DNA from: Hyphomicrobiaceae bacterium
Lineage (GTDB): Bacteria; Pseudomonadota; Alphaproteobacteria; Rhizobiales; Xanthobacteraceae
Reading direction: 5' to 3'
DNA: 64,000 nucleotides
NCBI GenBank assembly: GCA_021324465.1
Contig: JAJPJB010000069.1
Span: 62,001-126,000 of the forward strand
In this document: positions 33,659 to 44,989 of the stretch, in pieces
How the letters are laid out: each line of letters begins with the position of its first letter
How positions within the stretch are numbered: position 1 is the first letter of the stretch
Position numbers and translations under genes: made by a program
The notes under the pieces: model-generated
Databases searched by the model: none
What the model was told of the DNA's origin: nothing
Seen by the model: only the letters and a program-made list of their open reading frames with translations

Positions 33659-34396
33659 TTAGTTTACCGCGGTGAAGAACCGCGACAGCCGCAGCGCCGC
33701 CGGCCATTCCCAGATCGGCTGATTCCTGGCCGCCATATCCCACGATCCGACCAGCGCATCGACGCGTCCGACCAGATCCGAGACCGGCAGCAGTCCGACG
33801 CCGCCCCACTCCAGCGGCACGCGGCTGTCGGCGGAATTGTCGCGGTTGTCGCCCATCACGAACAGGCGATCCGCCGGCACGGTGACCTCCGCCATATTGT
33901 CGAACTGGCCGATCATCGCGTGCTTGAAGATCGTATGGGCGCGACCGCCGGGCAGCGTCTCGATATAGCGCTCGACCGGCTCGCGCGAGCCGTCTTCTGC
34001 CTCGGTGAGTCCGACACCATCGGCCCTGAGCCCGACCGGCGCGCCGTTGATCCACACATGCCCGTCTTTCACCGCGATGTGATCGCCAGGAAGGCCAATG
34101 ACTCGCTTGACCCAGACCTGCGAGCGGTCGCCGGGCCAGCGAAACACCACGACATCGCCGCGGCGCGGCAGCGAGCCTAGAATGCGCTTCGATTCCGGCA
34201 GCGTGACAAAAATCGGCAACGATGCCGAGCTGTAGCCATAGGGATATTTGGTCGCCAGCAGTTCGTCGCCGATTTGCAGCGTGGGCTCCATCGAGCCGGA
34301 CGGAACGTAATATGGCTCGGCGATCGCCGTCTTCCCCGCTATCACCAGCACGACAATCACCGCCGTGTCGACGATGGTCTTGAACCAGCTCCTCAT
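33659..34396 (-). CDS. lepB: Signal peptidase I
   Basis: A 245-residue type I leader peptidase that removes signal peptides at the periplasmic face. One N-terminal transmembrane helix (TIVDTAVIVVLVIAGKTAI), catalytic S35 in PSGSMEPTL and lysine K97 in VKRVIGLPGD, plus box GDNRDNSADSR. All catalytic boxes intact and length normal. Confidence 0.95.
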   Translation of the reverse strand: MRSWFKTIVDTAVIVVLVIAGKTAIAEPYYVPSGSMEPTLQIGDELLATKYPYGYSSASLPIFVTLPESKRILGSLPRRGDVVVFRWPGDRSQVWVKRVIGLPGDHIAVKDGHVWINGAPVGLRADGVGLTEAEDGSREPVERYIETLPGGRAHTIFKHAMIGQFDNMAEVTVPADRLFVMGDNRDNSADSRVPLEWGGVGLLPVSDLVGRVDALVGSWDMAARNQPIWEWPAALRLSRFFTAVN

Positions 34397-34515
34397 TTTG
34401 AAACGTTCTCCTGCGCCGCCCCCGAGCGGTCCGAAGTGAGCGAGCTTTCAGCTGAACACTGCGGATCAAATTTTATGCCCGAGACTTCTTGCCCAAAGAT
34501 TTCATGCCCAAAACT

Positions 34516-35940
34516 TCATGCACCCGTGCCGCCGACCGTAATGCGATCGATGCGCAGCGTCGGCTGGCCGACGCCGACCGGCACGCCTTGACCGTTCTTG
34601 CCGCAGGTGCCGATGCCGTTGTCAAGCTTGAGGTCGTTGCCGACCATCGCCACTCGATGCAAGTCGGTCGGCCCGTTGCCAATCAGCATGGCGCCTTTGA
34701 TCGGAGCGCCGACCTTGCCGTTCTCGATGCGATATGCTTCGGTGCATTGGAAGACGTATTTGCCAGAGGTGATATCGACCTGACCGCCGCCGAAATAGGT
34801 GGCGTAGATGCCGTCTTTCACCGACGCGATGATTTCAGCCGGATCGTACGCGCCGGCGAGCATATAGGTGTTGGTCATGCGCGGCATCGGCACATGCGCA
34901 AAACTTTCGCGCCGGCCGTTGCCGGTCGGCTTCATGTTCATCAGCCGCGCATTCTGGCGGTCCTGCATATAGCCGACGAGAACGCCGTCCTCGATTAGCA
35001 CAGTGCGATTCGAGGGCGTGCCCTCATCATCAATCGACAACGAGCCGCGCCGCCGCGCCATCGTGCCGTCGTCGAGGACAGTGACGCCCTTGGCGGCCAC
35101 ACGCTGGCCCATGAGCCCGGCGAAAGCTGACGTCTTTTTGCGATTGAAGTCGCCTTCGAGGCCGTGTCCCACTGCTTCATGCAGCATGACGCCGGGCCAG
35201 CCCGGCCCGAGCACGACGTCCAGTTCGCCCGCAGGCGCCGGGACCGCTTCGAGATTGACCAGCGCCTGCCGTATCGCATTGTCTACGGCGCCCTGCCAGG
35301 CATCGCTGACAATGAAACGCTCATAGCCCTCGCGGCCGCCATAGCCGTCGCTGCCGGTCTCCTGCCGTGCGCCGTCGCCGACCACGACCGAGACGCTCAG
35401 CCGAACCAGCGGCCGCACGTCGCGATAGGTCTCGCCGTCGGCACGCAAAATTTCGACCGCCTGCCAGGATGCTGCAAGGCTCGCCGAGACCTGTCGCACG
35501 CGCGGATCCTTGGCGCGAGCATAGGCGTCAATGGTCTCCAGCAGCCGGGCCTTGGCGTCGAAGGTTGGACTGCGCAGCGGGCTTTCCTCGCCGTAGAGCT
35601 TCACATTGGTGCGCCCTGGTGGCGCGGCATAGCTGCCGCAATAGCCGCTTTTGACCGCGCGCACCGCATCGGCAGCACGCTCGATCGCCGCTTCCGCGAC
35701 GTCCGAGGCATGCGCGTAGCCGACAGCCTCGTCCTTTACGGCGCGCAGTCCAAAGCCCTGCGAAGTGTCATAAGTCGCCTGTTTCAGCCGACCATTATCG
35801 AAGGCCAGCATTTCGGTCTGGCGGTATTCCAGGAACAATTCACCGTCATCGGCACCGTCGAGCCCGCGCGAGATGATTTTCGCAAGGCGCGGCCGGTCGA
35901 GGCCGGCACGGTCGACAAGGGAGATGGGTGCATTGCTCAT
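34516..35940 (-). CDS. tldD: TldD metalloprotease
   Basis: A 474-residue TldD/PmbA-family zinc protease; with TldE (PmbA) it degrades unfolded peptides and matures some peptide antibiotics. The zinc motif HEAVGHGLEGD (H-E-x3-H) is in the middle, followed by the NRTVLIEDGVLVGYMQDRQNARLM segment typical of TldD. The partner gene tldE is not in the window, the usual separate arrangement. Lies 119 bases upstream of lepB in the same orientation. Confidence 0.93.
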   Translation of the reverse strand: MSNAPISLVDRAGLDRPRLAKIISRGLDGADDGELFLEYRQTEMLAFDNGRLKQATYDTSQGFGLRAVKDEAVGYAHASDVAEAAIERAADAVRAVKSGYCGSYAAPPGRTNVKLYGEESPLRSPTFDAKARLLETIDAYARAKDPRVRQVSASLAASWQAVEILRADGETYRDVRPLVRLSVSVVVGDGARQETGSDGYGGREGYERFIVSDAWQGAVDNAIRQALVNLEAVPAPAGELDVVLGPGWPGVMLHEAVGHGLEGDFNRKKTSAFAGLMGQRVAAKGVTVLDDGTMARRRGSLSIDDEGTPSNRTVLIEDGVLVGYMQDRQNARLMNMKPTGNGRRESFAHVPMPRMTNTYMLAGAYDPAEIIASVKDGIYATYFGGGQVDITSGKYVFQCTEAYRIENGKVGAPIKGAMLIGNGPTDLHRVAMVGNDLKLDNGIGTCGKNGQGVPVGVGQPTLRIDRITVGGTGA

Positions 35941-36059
35941 GGTAAATTCCTTAGGCCCGATGCTGAATGGAACTTTGGCCGAATCTTTGGCGCATGCCGG
36001 CGGCGGCTTATTGTTTGAGCCATAGATAAGCGCCGGTCGAGCAACCGGCGAGAGGCTAA

Positions 36060-37052
36060 TCAGTCGCGCTTAGCGATGCCGGCTTTGTCGATGACCGCAC
36101 TCCATTTGGCGATGTCGGCCTTCATTCGGGCGGTCATCTCTTCCGGCGTGCTCCAGCGCATGGCCATGCCCATCTGTTTGGCGCGATCCTGAACGTCGGG
36201 GCTGGGGATCACGTCTTTCATCGCCTGATTGAGAATAGTGACGATTTTGGCCGGCGTTGCCGCGGGAACCGAAATGCCATTCCAGCTCGTTACGTCATAG
36301 CCCTTGATGCCGCTCTCGCCGACGGTCGGCACCGCGGGCAAATAGGCCGTCCGCTGCAAACCTGCGGAGGCAATCGCCACGAGCTTCTTGTCAGCTAAAA
36401 GGCCGCTGATCGCGGCATAGAATTCGAACGCTACATCGATATCGCCGCGCATCAGCGCGCCGGCCATGTCGGGCGAGGCGCGGAACGGCACGATCGTCGC
36501 TTTGATCCCCGTCGTACTGATGAAGAGCTCCGCGGCGAGGTTTTGTGTGCTGCCAGGATTGATGGTGCCGATATTGATCTTGCCGGGATTTTTTTGCGCA
36601 GCCGCGACAATATCTTGCACCGCCTTCAGTGGCGAGCCAGCGCGCGTGACCAGCAACAGGTCGAAAAATGCTGCGGTCGATACCGAGGCGAAATCGGTGA
36701 GGACGTTATACGGCAGCGATTTGAAGAGCGCGGCCGCAATTGCGGTATTATTGCCGGTCATCAACAGCGTGTAGCCGTCGGGCGCGGCGGCAGCAGCAGC
36801 CTGCGCGGCGACCACGCCAGCCGCACCAGGGCGGTTCTCGACGACGAATTGTTGGTTGAGGCGGCTCGACAATTTGTCGCTCAAGATGCGCATGCCGACA
36901 TCGGCGACGCCGCCCGCCGCATAGGGCACGATCAGCGTCACGGCGCGGATTGGATAGTCGGCCCCGCGCGACGCCTCTGGCCAGGCGGCGGCGAGCCATG
37001 AGCCCAATCCTAAGGTCCAGACGATGGCCAGCGCTGCGCGCCCTGCTCGCAT
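36060..37052 (-). CDS. Tripartite tricarboxylate transporter (Bug-family) substrate-binding protein
   Basis: A 330-residue periplasmic solute receptor with a signal peptide (LAIVWTLGLGSWLAAAWPEASRGA). Family landmarks: YPIRAVTLIVPYAAGGVADVGMRI, VVENRPGAAGVVAAQAAAAA, and YTLLMTGNN. Bug receptors bind diverse carboxylates, and are hugely expanded in soil proteobacteria, often without adjacent TctAB membrane genes, as here. Ligand unknown; a link to the catabolic block is speculative. Confidence 0.88.
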   Translation of the reverse strand: MRAGRAALAIVWTLGLGSWLAAAWPEASRGADYPIRAVTLIVPYAAGGVADVGMRILSDKLSSRLNQQFVVENRPGAAGVVAAQAAAAAAPDGYTLLMTGNNTAIAAALFKSLPYNVLTDFASVSTAAFFDLLLVTRAGSPLKAVQDIVAAAQKNPGKINIGTINPGSTQNLAAELFISTTGIKATIVPFRASPDMAGALMRGDIDVAFEFYAAISGLLADKKLVAIASAGLQRTAYLPAVPTVGESGIKGYDVTSWNGISVPAATPAKIVTILNQAMKDVIPSPDVQDRAKQMGMAMRWSTPEEMTARMKADIAKWSAVIDKAGIAKRD

Positions 37053-37131
37053 CGGCTATCTCCCGTATCGTCTACTGGAACCCTACGCGTCCCCGGGCCT
37101 GCGTCAATTGTCGTTGAATGAAGCGGACTTG

Positions 37132-37689
37132 CTATGGCAGCTGATCGTAGCCCTCGCCAAAGCCCTTCAGGCTCATCGGGAAGCCGATGCCTTCCTCAGG
37201 CGTCTGAAAAATGATGAAGGTTGAAGTCTGCCCGGTGCGCAGCTGATTGATCAGCTTGTCGTCCATCACCACCTCGGCGACGCAACCATTGGGCAGACAG
37301 CGCACAAAGCCGGCGCGGCCGACGTCCTGGTTGTCGATCTTCAGCCCAAGACCCGACGGCAAGAGAACGCCCAGCGGCGCGACCACGCGCATGAGCCGGC
37401 TCTTCTGGTCCGACGTTTTGAGCACGATGACGGTCAGGCCGACATTGGGGCGGTCCTCCGCAGTTACGCTCTGCATCAAAGCGCATTGCTCGCCTTGCGC
37501 GCCCGGCGGGGTGTCGCAGCGGATCTGCCAGTCGCCATGAACGGATTTGACCGCGCCTTGACCAAAAGCTGGGCCATGGAAGCCGCTTGCAACCGCAAAG
37601 AGCAAGGCGGCGCCTGCGACTGGAAGGTCCGAACGACCCGATCGGGGAGCCAGCGGCCGCAGCCGTCTTCGGCGAGCGAATATCGCCAT
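37132..37689 (-). CDS. IalB-family (invasion-associated locus B) exported protein
   Basis: A 185-residue exported protein of the IalB family. The start at 37689 (MAIFARRRRLRPL) has GAGAGG nearby upstream; the longer frame to 37797 lacks support. After a long N-region and hydrophobic core (VAGAALLFAVASGFHGPAFG), the domain starts VHGDWQIRCDTP with cysteine pairs (RCD.. EQCALMQ and RCLPNGCVAE) that would form disulfides. In free-living Hyphomicrobiales these proteins have no proven role in invasion. Confidence 0.82.
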   Translation of the reverse strand: MAIFARRRRLRPLAPRSGRSDLPVAGAALLFAVASGFHGPAFGQGAVKSVHGDWQIRCDTPPGAQGEQCALMQSVTAEDRPNVGLTVIVLKTSDQKSRLMRVVAPLGVLLPSGLGLKIDNQDVGRAGFVRCLPNGCVAEVVMDDKLINQLRTGQTSTFIIFQTPEEGIGFPMSLKGFGEGYDQLP

Positions 37690-38286
37690 GATCACCTCTC
37701 TCCTGAACCGCTGCATAGCCCCCGCGACCGCCAAGCATCCCTCGAAAGGCCGCCGCCTAACAGCCGCCCAACAAAGCCGTCCCCATAAGCCGCCCACCCA
37801 GCGGCTCCCTACGCCGACCCCCGCAGCCTCGCCAATAAAGCCTGCCGCCGCCTCGCCCGCGACGCGAGTCTCGGCGCGATCAACCAGCCCGAATCACGAC
37901 AGTCGGGCGGGCCTTTGCGAGGCTTGCCTACATGGTGAGCCTACCGTGTCAAGGTTGATCCAAAAACAAGGCATTGTGGCCATCGGAAGGTCGAGGACCG
38001 CTCGGAAGCGGTGGCCGAGAAAACGTGTCGCAAGGCCGGCCGCCGGAGCTGCATGATCGCTGTGCACGATCGTCGCACCGGCGACGAGGAGCGCATTGCA
38101 GCAAAGCCGGATTTGTGGTTTGGAGAACCCGGAATCTTCGTCGTGACCGCCTGCGGACGACGGGCCGCGGCGCTATGCCGCTTCCAATCGCGGCGTTCAC
38201 ACTGTTGCGGGCTGAGCCGGAGCAAGCTCTCGGCCTTTGCTGTCGATGGTGGTGATCAACAAGAGAAGCAGGGAGACGAGCGACAG
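37690..38286. other. 597-base divergent intergenic region upstream of the cox cluster
   Basis: Lies between the IalB-like gene (-) and coxB (+). The first 200 bases are an unusual C-rich run (GCCGCCCACCCAGCGGCTCCC-like), rich in CCGCC on the + strand, with no convincing gene. A minus-strand TTGACA (37952-37947) is present but its -10 is weak. Ribosome site AGGGAG precedes coxB. No FixK, Fnr or other operator was recognised. Confidence 0.35.
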
Positions 38287-39138
38287 ATGAAGGTGCGTGT
38301 ACATTTGACCGCCATTGCCGCGGCGGCCGGCGCCGCGCTCGCCAGCGCGGGCGCCGCGCTCGCGCAGACTGGGCAGCCGGTGCCGTGGCAAATGGACTTG
38401 CAGCCCGCTGCGACGCCCGTCATGGATCAGATTGCGGGCTTCCACACGTTCCTGCTCTGGATCATCGCAGCGATTTCCCTGTTCGTGCTCGCATTGCTTT
38501 TGATCGTGGTCGTGCGCTTCAATGGACGCAGTAATCCGACGCCGTCGCGCGCTACCCACAACACGCCGCTGGAAGTCGTCTGGACCATCGTTCCGGTCAT
38601 CATTCTTGCAGTGATCGCGGTGCCGTCATTCCGGCTTCTGTTCGTCGAGCTAGAGGTGCCCAAGCCCGATCTCACCATCAAGGCGACCGGCAAGCAGTGG
38701 TTCTGGAGCTACAGCTATCCCGACAATGGCAATTTCGAATTCGACTCGCTGATGATCCCCGAGAAGGATCTCAAGCCCGGCCAGCCGCGGCTTCTTGCGG
38801 TCGACAATGAGATGGTCGTGCCGGTGAACAAGGTCGTTCATGTTCTGGTGACCGGCGCCGACGTGATTCACTCTTTCACCGTGCCGTCGTTCGGCATTCG
38901 CATTGATGCCATTCCGGGCCGCATGAATGAGACCTGGTTCAAGGCGACTACCACCGGCACATACTATGGCCAGTGCTCGGAGCTGTGCGGAAAGGACCAT
39001 TCCTTCATGCCGATCGCGGTGCGCGTCGTCAGCGACAGCGATTTCAACGCATGGCTCGCTCAGGCGAAGCAGAAATATGCAACGGACCAGTTGGCGCCGC
39101 CAAATGCCCTTGCTGCGGCGGCGCCGCGGACGCAGTGA
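38287..39138 (+). CDS. coxB: Cytochrome c oxidase subunit II
   Basis: A 283-residue membrane subunit with a signal peptide (MKVRVHLTAIAAAAGAALASAGAALA), two transmembrane helices (about residues 50-75 and 95-120), and a periplasmic cupredoxin domain with the CuA site C-x3-C-x3-H-x2-M (CSELCGKDHSFM). Receives electrons from cytochrome c. Start 38287 (MKVRVHL) is far inside a longer open frame whose upstream part is noncoding in composition. Confidence 0.95.
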   Translation: MKVRVHLTAIAAAAGAALASAGAALAQTGQPVPWQMDLQPAATPVMDQIAGFHTFLLWIIAAISLFVLALLLIVVVRFNGRSNPTPSRATHNTPLEVVWTIVPVIILAVIAVPSFRLLFVELEVPKPDLTIKATGKQWFWSYSYPDNGNFEFDSLMIPEKDLKPGQPRLLAVDNEMVVPVNKVVHVLVTGADVIHSFTVPSFGIRIDAIPGRMNETWFKATTTGTYYGQCSELCGKDHSFMPIAVRVVSDSDFNAWLAQAKQKYATDQLAPPNALAAAAPRTQ

Positions 39139-41782
<2,644 letters not shown>

Positions 41783-41786
<4 letters not shown>

Positions 41787-41971
41787 GCTTGGGCGAGACG
41801 ATGAGCGATAGCGGGCGGAAGCCGGAAGGCGGCATCAAACTGACCGAGGAGCAGCTGCGCGCGCGCCGCTCCCGCTCGATCGCGATTGCGGTGACGCTCG
41901 GGCTGCTGGCGCTCTTGTTCTATATCGTGACCCTGGTCAAAGGACCGGGCGTGTTGGAGCGGCCGCTGTGA
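41783..41971 (+). CDS. coxF: CoxF-like small membrane protein
   Basis: A 62-residue single-helix protein with a cytoplasmic head ([32 protein letters not shown]) and one transmembrane helix ([20 protein letters not shown]). It occupies the coxF position between ctaB and ctaG in related cox clusters and matches the small coxF-type proteins by position and shape; its role in oxidase biogenesis is undefined. Overlaps both neighbours by four bases, which makes it a real gene although it is very short. ATG 41801 is an alternative start. Confidence 0.8.
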
Positions 41972-42567
41972 AACAGACCTCTCGTCCGCCGCGTCGAACC
42001 GATCTTGTCGTCGCCTTTGCGTGCGGCGCCTTTGTCGCGCTGATGCTCGGCATGGCCTACGCTGCGGTGCCGCTTTATTCGTGGTTTTGCCGCACCACGG
42101 GCTTTGGCGGCACCACGCAAGTGGCAAAATCCGTGCCCACCAAGGGAGTCTCCGGACGCACGATCACGGTGCGCTTCGATTCTAATGTCGCGCCGGGGCT
42201 GCCTTGGAGCTTCGAGCCCGAGCGGCGGACCATCGATGTCCATCTCGGCGAAGTCGTTACCATCTATTACTCGGTGACAAACGAGTCGGCGCGCACGACC
42301 ACCGGCCAGGCCGGTTACAATGTCACGCCGCCGACCGCCGGCATCTATTTCGAAAAGATCAACTGCTTCTGCTTCACGCAACAAACGATGAAACCGGGTG
42401 AAAAGCGCGACATGGCGGTTGTGTTCTATGTCGACCCGAAACTCGCCAAGGATTCGGAACAAGATTCGCTCAACAACATCACGCTCTCCTACACGTTCTA
42501 TCCGGTGCGCGAGCCGGAACGGCCGGTAGCGGAGGGTGGAGCCGCGGAGAAATCCGGGCGTATCTGA
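41968..42567 (+). CDS. ctaG: CtaG/Cox11 copper chaperone for cytochrome c oxidase
   Basis: A 199-residue Cox11 with one N-terminal membrane helix ([28 protein letters not shown]) and a periplasmic immunoglobulin-like domain; the Cu(I)-binding C-F-C-F (NCFCFTQQ) motif is intact. It delivers copper to the CuB site of CoxA. Starts with GTG four bases inside coxF. Confidence 0.94.
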   Translation: MKQTSRPPRRTDLVVAFACGAFVALMLGMAYAAVPLYSWFCRTTGFGGTTQVAKSVPTKGVSGRTITVRFDSNVAPGLPWSFEPERRTIDVHLGEVVTIYYSVTNESARTTTGQAGYNVTPPTAGIYFEKINCFCFTQQTMKPGEKRDMAVVFYVDPKLAKDSEQDSLNNITLSYTFYPVREPERPVAEGGAAEKSGRI

Positions 42568-42631
42568 AGTAACGCATCAAGACGGCGCCGGCGGGTAAAG
42601 CCGCCCGCGTCCAAGGGTGGAGAGAGAGACG

Positions 42632-43477
42632 ATGGCTAATGCGCATGCCGGACCGCACCACGATTACCACCTGGTCAATCCCAGCCCGTGGCCTGCGGTA
42701 GGGTCGGTTTCAGCCTTCGTCGCGGCCGTCGGCCTGATTCTGTGGATGCATCACATGGTGACCTATGCACCTGTGATCTTCGGCGCCGGCATGATCGGCA
42801 TCGCCTATACCATGATCGGCTGGTGGCGCGACGTCATCTACGAGGCCGAGGTCGAAGGCGATCACACCCGTGTCGTGCAGATCTCGCATCGCTACGGCAT
42901 GATCCTGTTCATCGCCTCCGAGGTGATGTTCTTCGTCGCTTGGTTCTGGGCTTACTTCAACACCGCCCTGTTTCCGGACGAGCTGCGCGATGTGGCGCGC
43001 ATCGCCTATACCGGCGGGGTTTGGCCACCCAAGGGCGTCGAGACCTTCGACCCCTGGCACCTGCCGCTTCTCAACACGCTCATTCTGCTTACCTCAGGCA
43101 CCACAGTGACCTGGGCGCACCACGCGCTGCTCGAGAACGATCGCAAGGGCCTGATCTGGGGCCTGGTCTGCACCATCGCGCTGGGCCTAAGCTTCACCGG
43201 CGTGCAGGCTTGGGAATATTCGCACGCGGCCTTCCACTATTCCGGCAATATCTACGGCGCGACCTTCTTCATGGCGACCGGTTTCCACGGCGCGCATGTC
43301 ATTATCGGCTCGATCTTCCTGACCGTCTGCCTATTCCGCGCCATGGCCGGCCAGTTCAAGCCGACGCAGCATCTGGGCTTCGAGTTCGCCGCCTGGTACT
43401 GGCACTTCGTCGACGTGGTGTGGCTGTTTCTGTTCGCTTGCATCTATGTGTGGGGCGGGGGCGCGCATGCCGGCTAG
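42632..43477 (+). CDS. coxC: Cytochrome c oxidase subunit III
   Basis: A 281-residue seven-helix subunit ([21 protein letters not shown], then helices including [24 protein letters not shown] with the conserved E of helix III, and final [21 protein letters not shown]). Start 42632 is chosen because GAGAGAGACG precedes and the family begins HxYHxVxPSPWP; the ORF could begin at 42617. Stabilises CoxA and its proton uptake. Confidence 0.95.
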   Translation: MANAHAGPHHDYHLVNPSPWPAVGSVSAFVAAVGLILWMHHMVTYAPVIFGAGMIGIAYTMIGWWRDVIYEAEVEGDHTRVVQISHRYGMILFIASEVMFFVAWFWAYFNTALFPDELRDVARIAYTGGVWPPKGVETFDPWHLPLLNTLILLTSGTTVTWAHHALLENDRKGLIWGLVCTIALGLSFTGVQAWEYSHAAFHYSGNIYGATFFMATGFHGAHVIIGSIFLTVCLFRAMAGQFKPTQHLGFEFAAWYWHFVDVVWLFLFACIYVWGGGAHAG

Positions 43478-43493
43478 TGGCGATCTTCTCTCA

Positions 43494-43517
43494 TCCATTC
43501 CCGCGCAAGCGGGAATC
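43494..43517. repeat. Perfect palindromic repeat after coxC
   Basis: CATTCCCGC-GCAA-GCGGGAATC: a 7-bp perfect stem (43498-43504 with 43509-43515), 21 bases after the coxC stop. Shares the CATTC/GCA/GAATC plan with elements at 4451 and 10481, and likely ends or stabilises the cox transcript. Confidence 0.6.
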
Positions 43518-43570
43518 GAAGGCGCCGGTACACGCTTTCGCGGGGACAAGCGAAAATGTACAGTGCGGCC

Positions 43571-43960
43571 ATGGCTGACGACGCGCCAAAGGCCCTTTCC
43601 TCCGCTATTGTCGCGGGCCTGACCTGCTCCTGCCCGCGCTGCGGCCAAGGCAAGCTGTTTCAAGGCTTTTTGACATTGCGGCCGCGCTGCGATGCGTGCG
43701 GGCTCGATTATGAGTTTGTCGATTCCGGTGACGGACCGGCGGTCTTCATCATGTTCCTGGCGGGCGCGATCGTGGTCGGTGCGGCGCTCATCACCGAGGT
43801 CGAGTTTCATCCCCCCTATTGGGTGCACGCAGCGCTATGGTTGCCGCTGATATTGATCGTGACGCTCGGCCCCTTGCGGCCGATGAAGGGCCTGATGATT
43901 GCGCTGCAATTCCATCACCGAGCGGCGGAAAGCCGCTTCGGCTCCGCTGATCGGCCGTGA
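43571..43960 (+). CDS. DUF983 zinc-ribbon membrane protein
   Basis: A 129-residue protein (ATG 43556 is an alternative start). N-terminal zinc ribbon C-S-C-P-x-C-G (SCPRCGQGKLFQGFLTL) with a second CDACGL pair, followed by two transmembrane helices (FIMFLAGAIVVGAALITE and AALWLPLILIVTLGPLRP). DUF983 genes sit next to cox/surf1 in many alphaproteobacteria and are thought to be linked to oxidase assembly; the function is unproven. Confidence 0.85.
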   Translation: MADDAPKALSSAIVAGLTCSCPRCGQGKLFQGFLTLRPRCDACGLDYEFVDSGDGPAVFIMFLAGAIVVGAALITEVEFHPPYWVHAALWLPLILIVTLGPLRPMKGLMIALQFHHRAAESRFGSADRP

Positions 43961-44816
43961 TAGTGCTGCCGGCGCAATCAGCAGCGGCGCTAGCGATCAT
44001 GAATATCCGGAGCCATCAGGAGAGCGGCCCGAGGCGCCGACTGCGGCGCCAGTCCGGACGATCTTGGCTCGGTCTCGCCGTGCCTGCGGCTTGGCCTTCG
44101 CAGTCCTCATCGGACTCGGTGTCTGGCAACTTCAGCGCAAGGCCTGGAAGGAAGGGCTAATCGCATCGCTGACCGTGCGCCTTGTCGCCGCGCCGCAGGC
44201 GTTGCCTCCGGCTGGCGATTGGCCATCATTGAATCAGGACAAGGACGAATATCGCCGCGTCGCTTTCACGGCGCAGTTTGCCAACGATAAGGAAGCGCTG
44301 GTCTTCGCCACCGGCACGGCTTTTCGGCCGGACCTCGCCAATGCCGGGCCGGGCTATTGGGTCTTCACGCCGGCGCGGCTTGCCGACGGTACCACCGTCA
44401 TCGTCAATCGCGGCTTTGTACCGGATGGCAAACAGGACCCAAAAACGCGCTCCGAGGGCGAAACTGCCGCGCCGGTTACGATTGTCGGCGCCATGCGCTG
44501 GCCTGATACGCGGCACTGGTTCACGCCGGGCGATGATTCGGCGCGTAATCTCTGGTTCGTTCGCGATCCGGCAGCGATCGCCGCTGCCAAGGGCCTCGGT
44601 GCGGTCGCGCCGTTCTATGTCGAGCAGGAATCGCCCATGCCGCCCGGCGGATTGCCGCAGCCGGGCAGGCTCGTCGTGAGCCTTCCCGACAATCACCTGC
44701 AATATGCCCTCACTTGGTTCGGCCTGGCGGGCGTCCTGGCCGGCGTCTTCGTCTCCTGGGCGGTCACGTCCAGCCGTCGTCATGGAGACGAAGAAGCAGG
44801 CGAGGCGGGATGTTAG
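43899..44816 (+). CDS. surf1: SURF1 family cytochrome oxidase biogenesis protein
   Basis: A 305-residue reading for SURF1 (heme A insertion/oxidase assembly). The bulk matches: first helix GLAFAVLIGLGVWQLQRKAWKEGL, middle GFVPDGKQDP and VIVNRGFVP, the end QYALTWFGLAGVLAGVFVSWAV. The N-terminus is doubtful: ATG 43899 overlaps DUF983 by 62 bases, and the other frame starting at GTG 43957 (four-base overlap with DUF983) reads SGRSWLGLAVPAA before going out of frame near 44090, as if one base had been gained or lost. See findings. Confidence 0.8.
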   Translation: MRCNSITERRKAASAPLIGRDSAAGAISSGASDHEYPEPSGERPEAPTAAPVRTILARSRRACGLAFAVLIGLGVWQLQRKAWKEGLIASLTVRLVAAPQALPPAGDWPSLNQDKDEYRRVAFTAQFANDKEALVFATGTAFRPDLANAGPGYWVFTPARLADGTTVIVNRGFVPDGKQDPKTRSEGETAAPVTIVGAMRWPDTRHWFTPGDDSARNLWFVRDPAAIAAAKGLGAVAPFYVEQESPMPPGGLPQPGRLVVSLPDNHLQYALTWFGLAGVLAGVFVSWAVTSSRRHGDEEAGEAGC

Positions 44817-44989
44817 CCCAAACGAGGCCTCCGGCTTCCTTGTGAAGGCATCGGCTTTTCTATTAGTGTGACCAGGGTTCCGGCGTTATCTACGCAGATT
44901 GGCCAGCGGCCGTCGTCGTAAATATCGTTTGGGATCAATGCGTTAATTATTTTTGGCCGAAGCCAGGCCAGCCCCAGGAAAGCCAAACA

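Noticed and set aside
37688-38056. Small ORFs in the coxB upstream region
   Set aside because: No initiation signal, Arg/Pro-rich composition from the C-rich DNA, no homology recognised.
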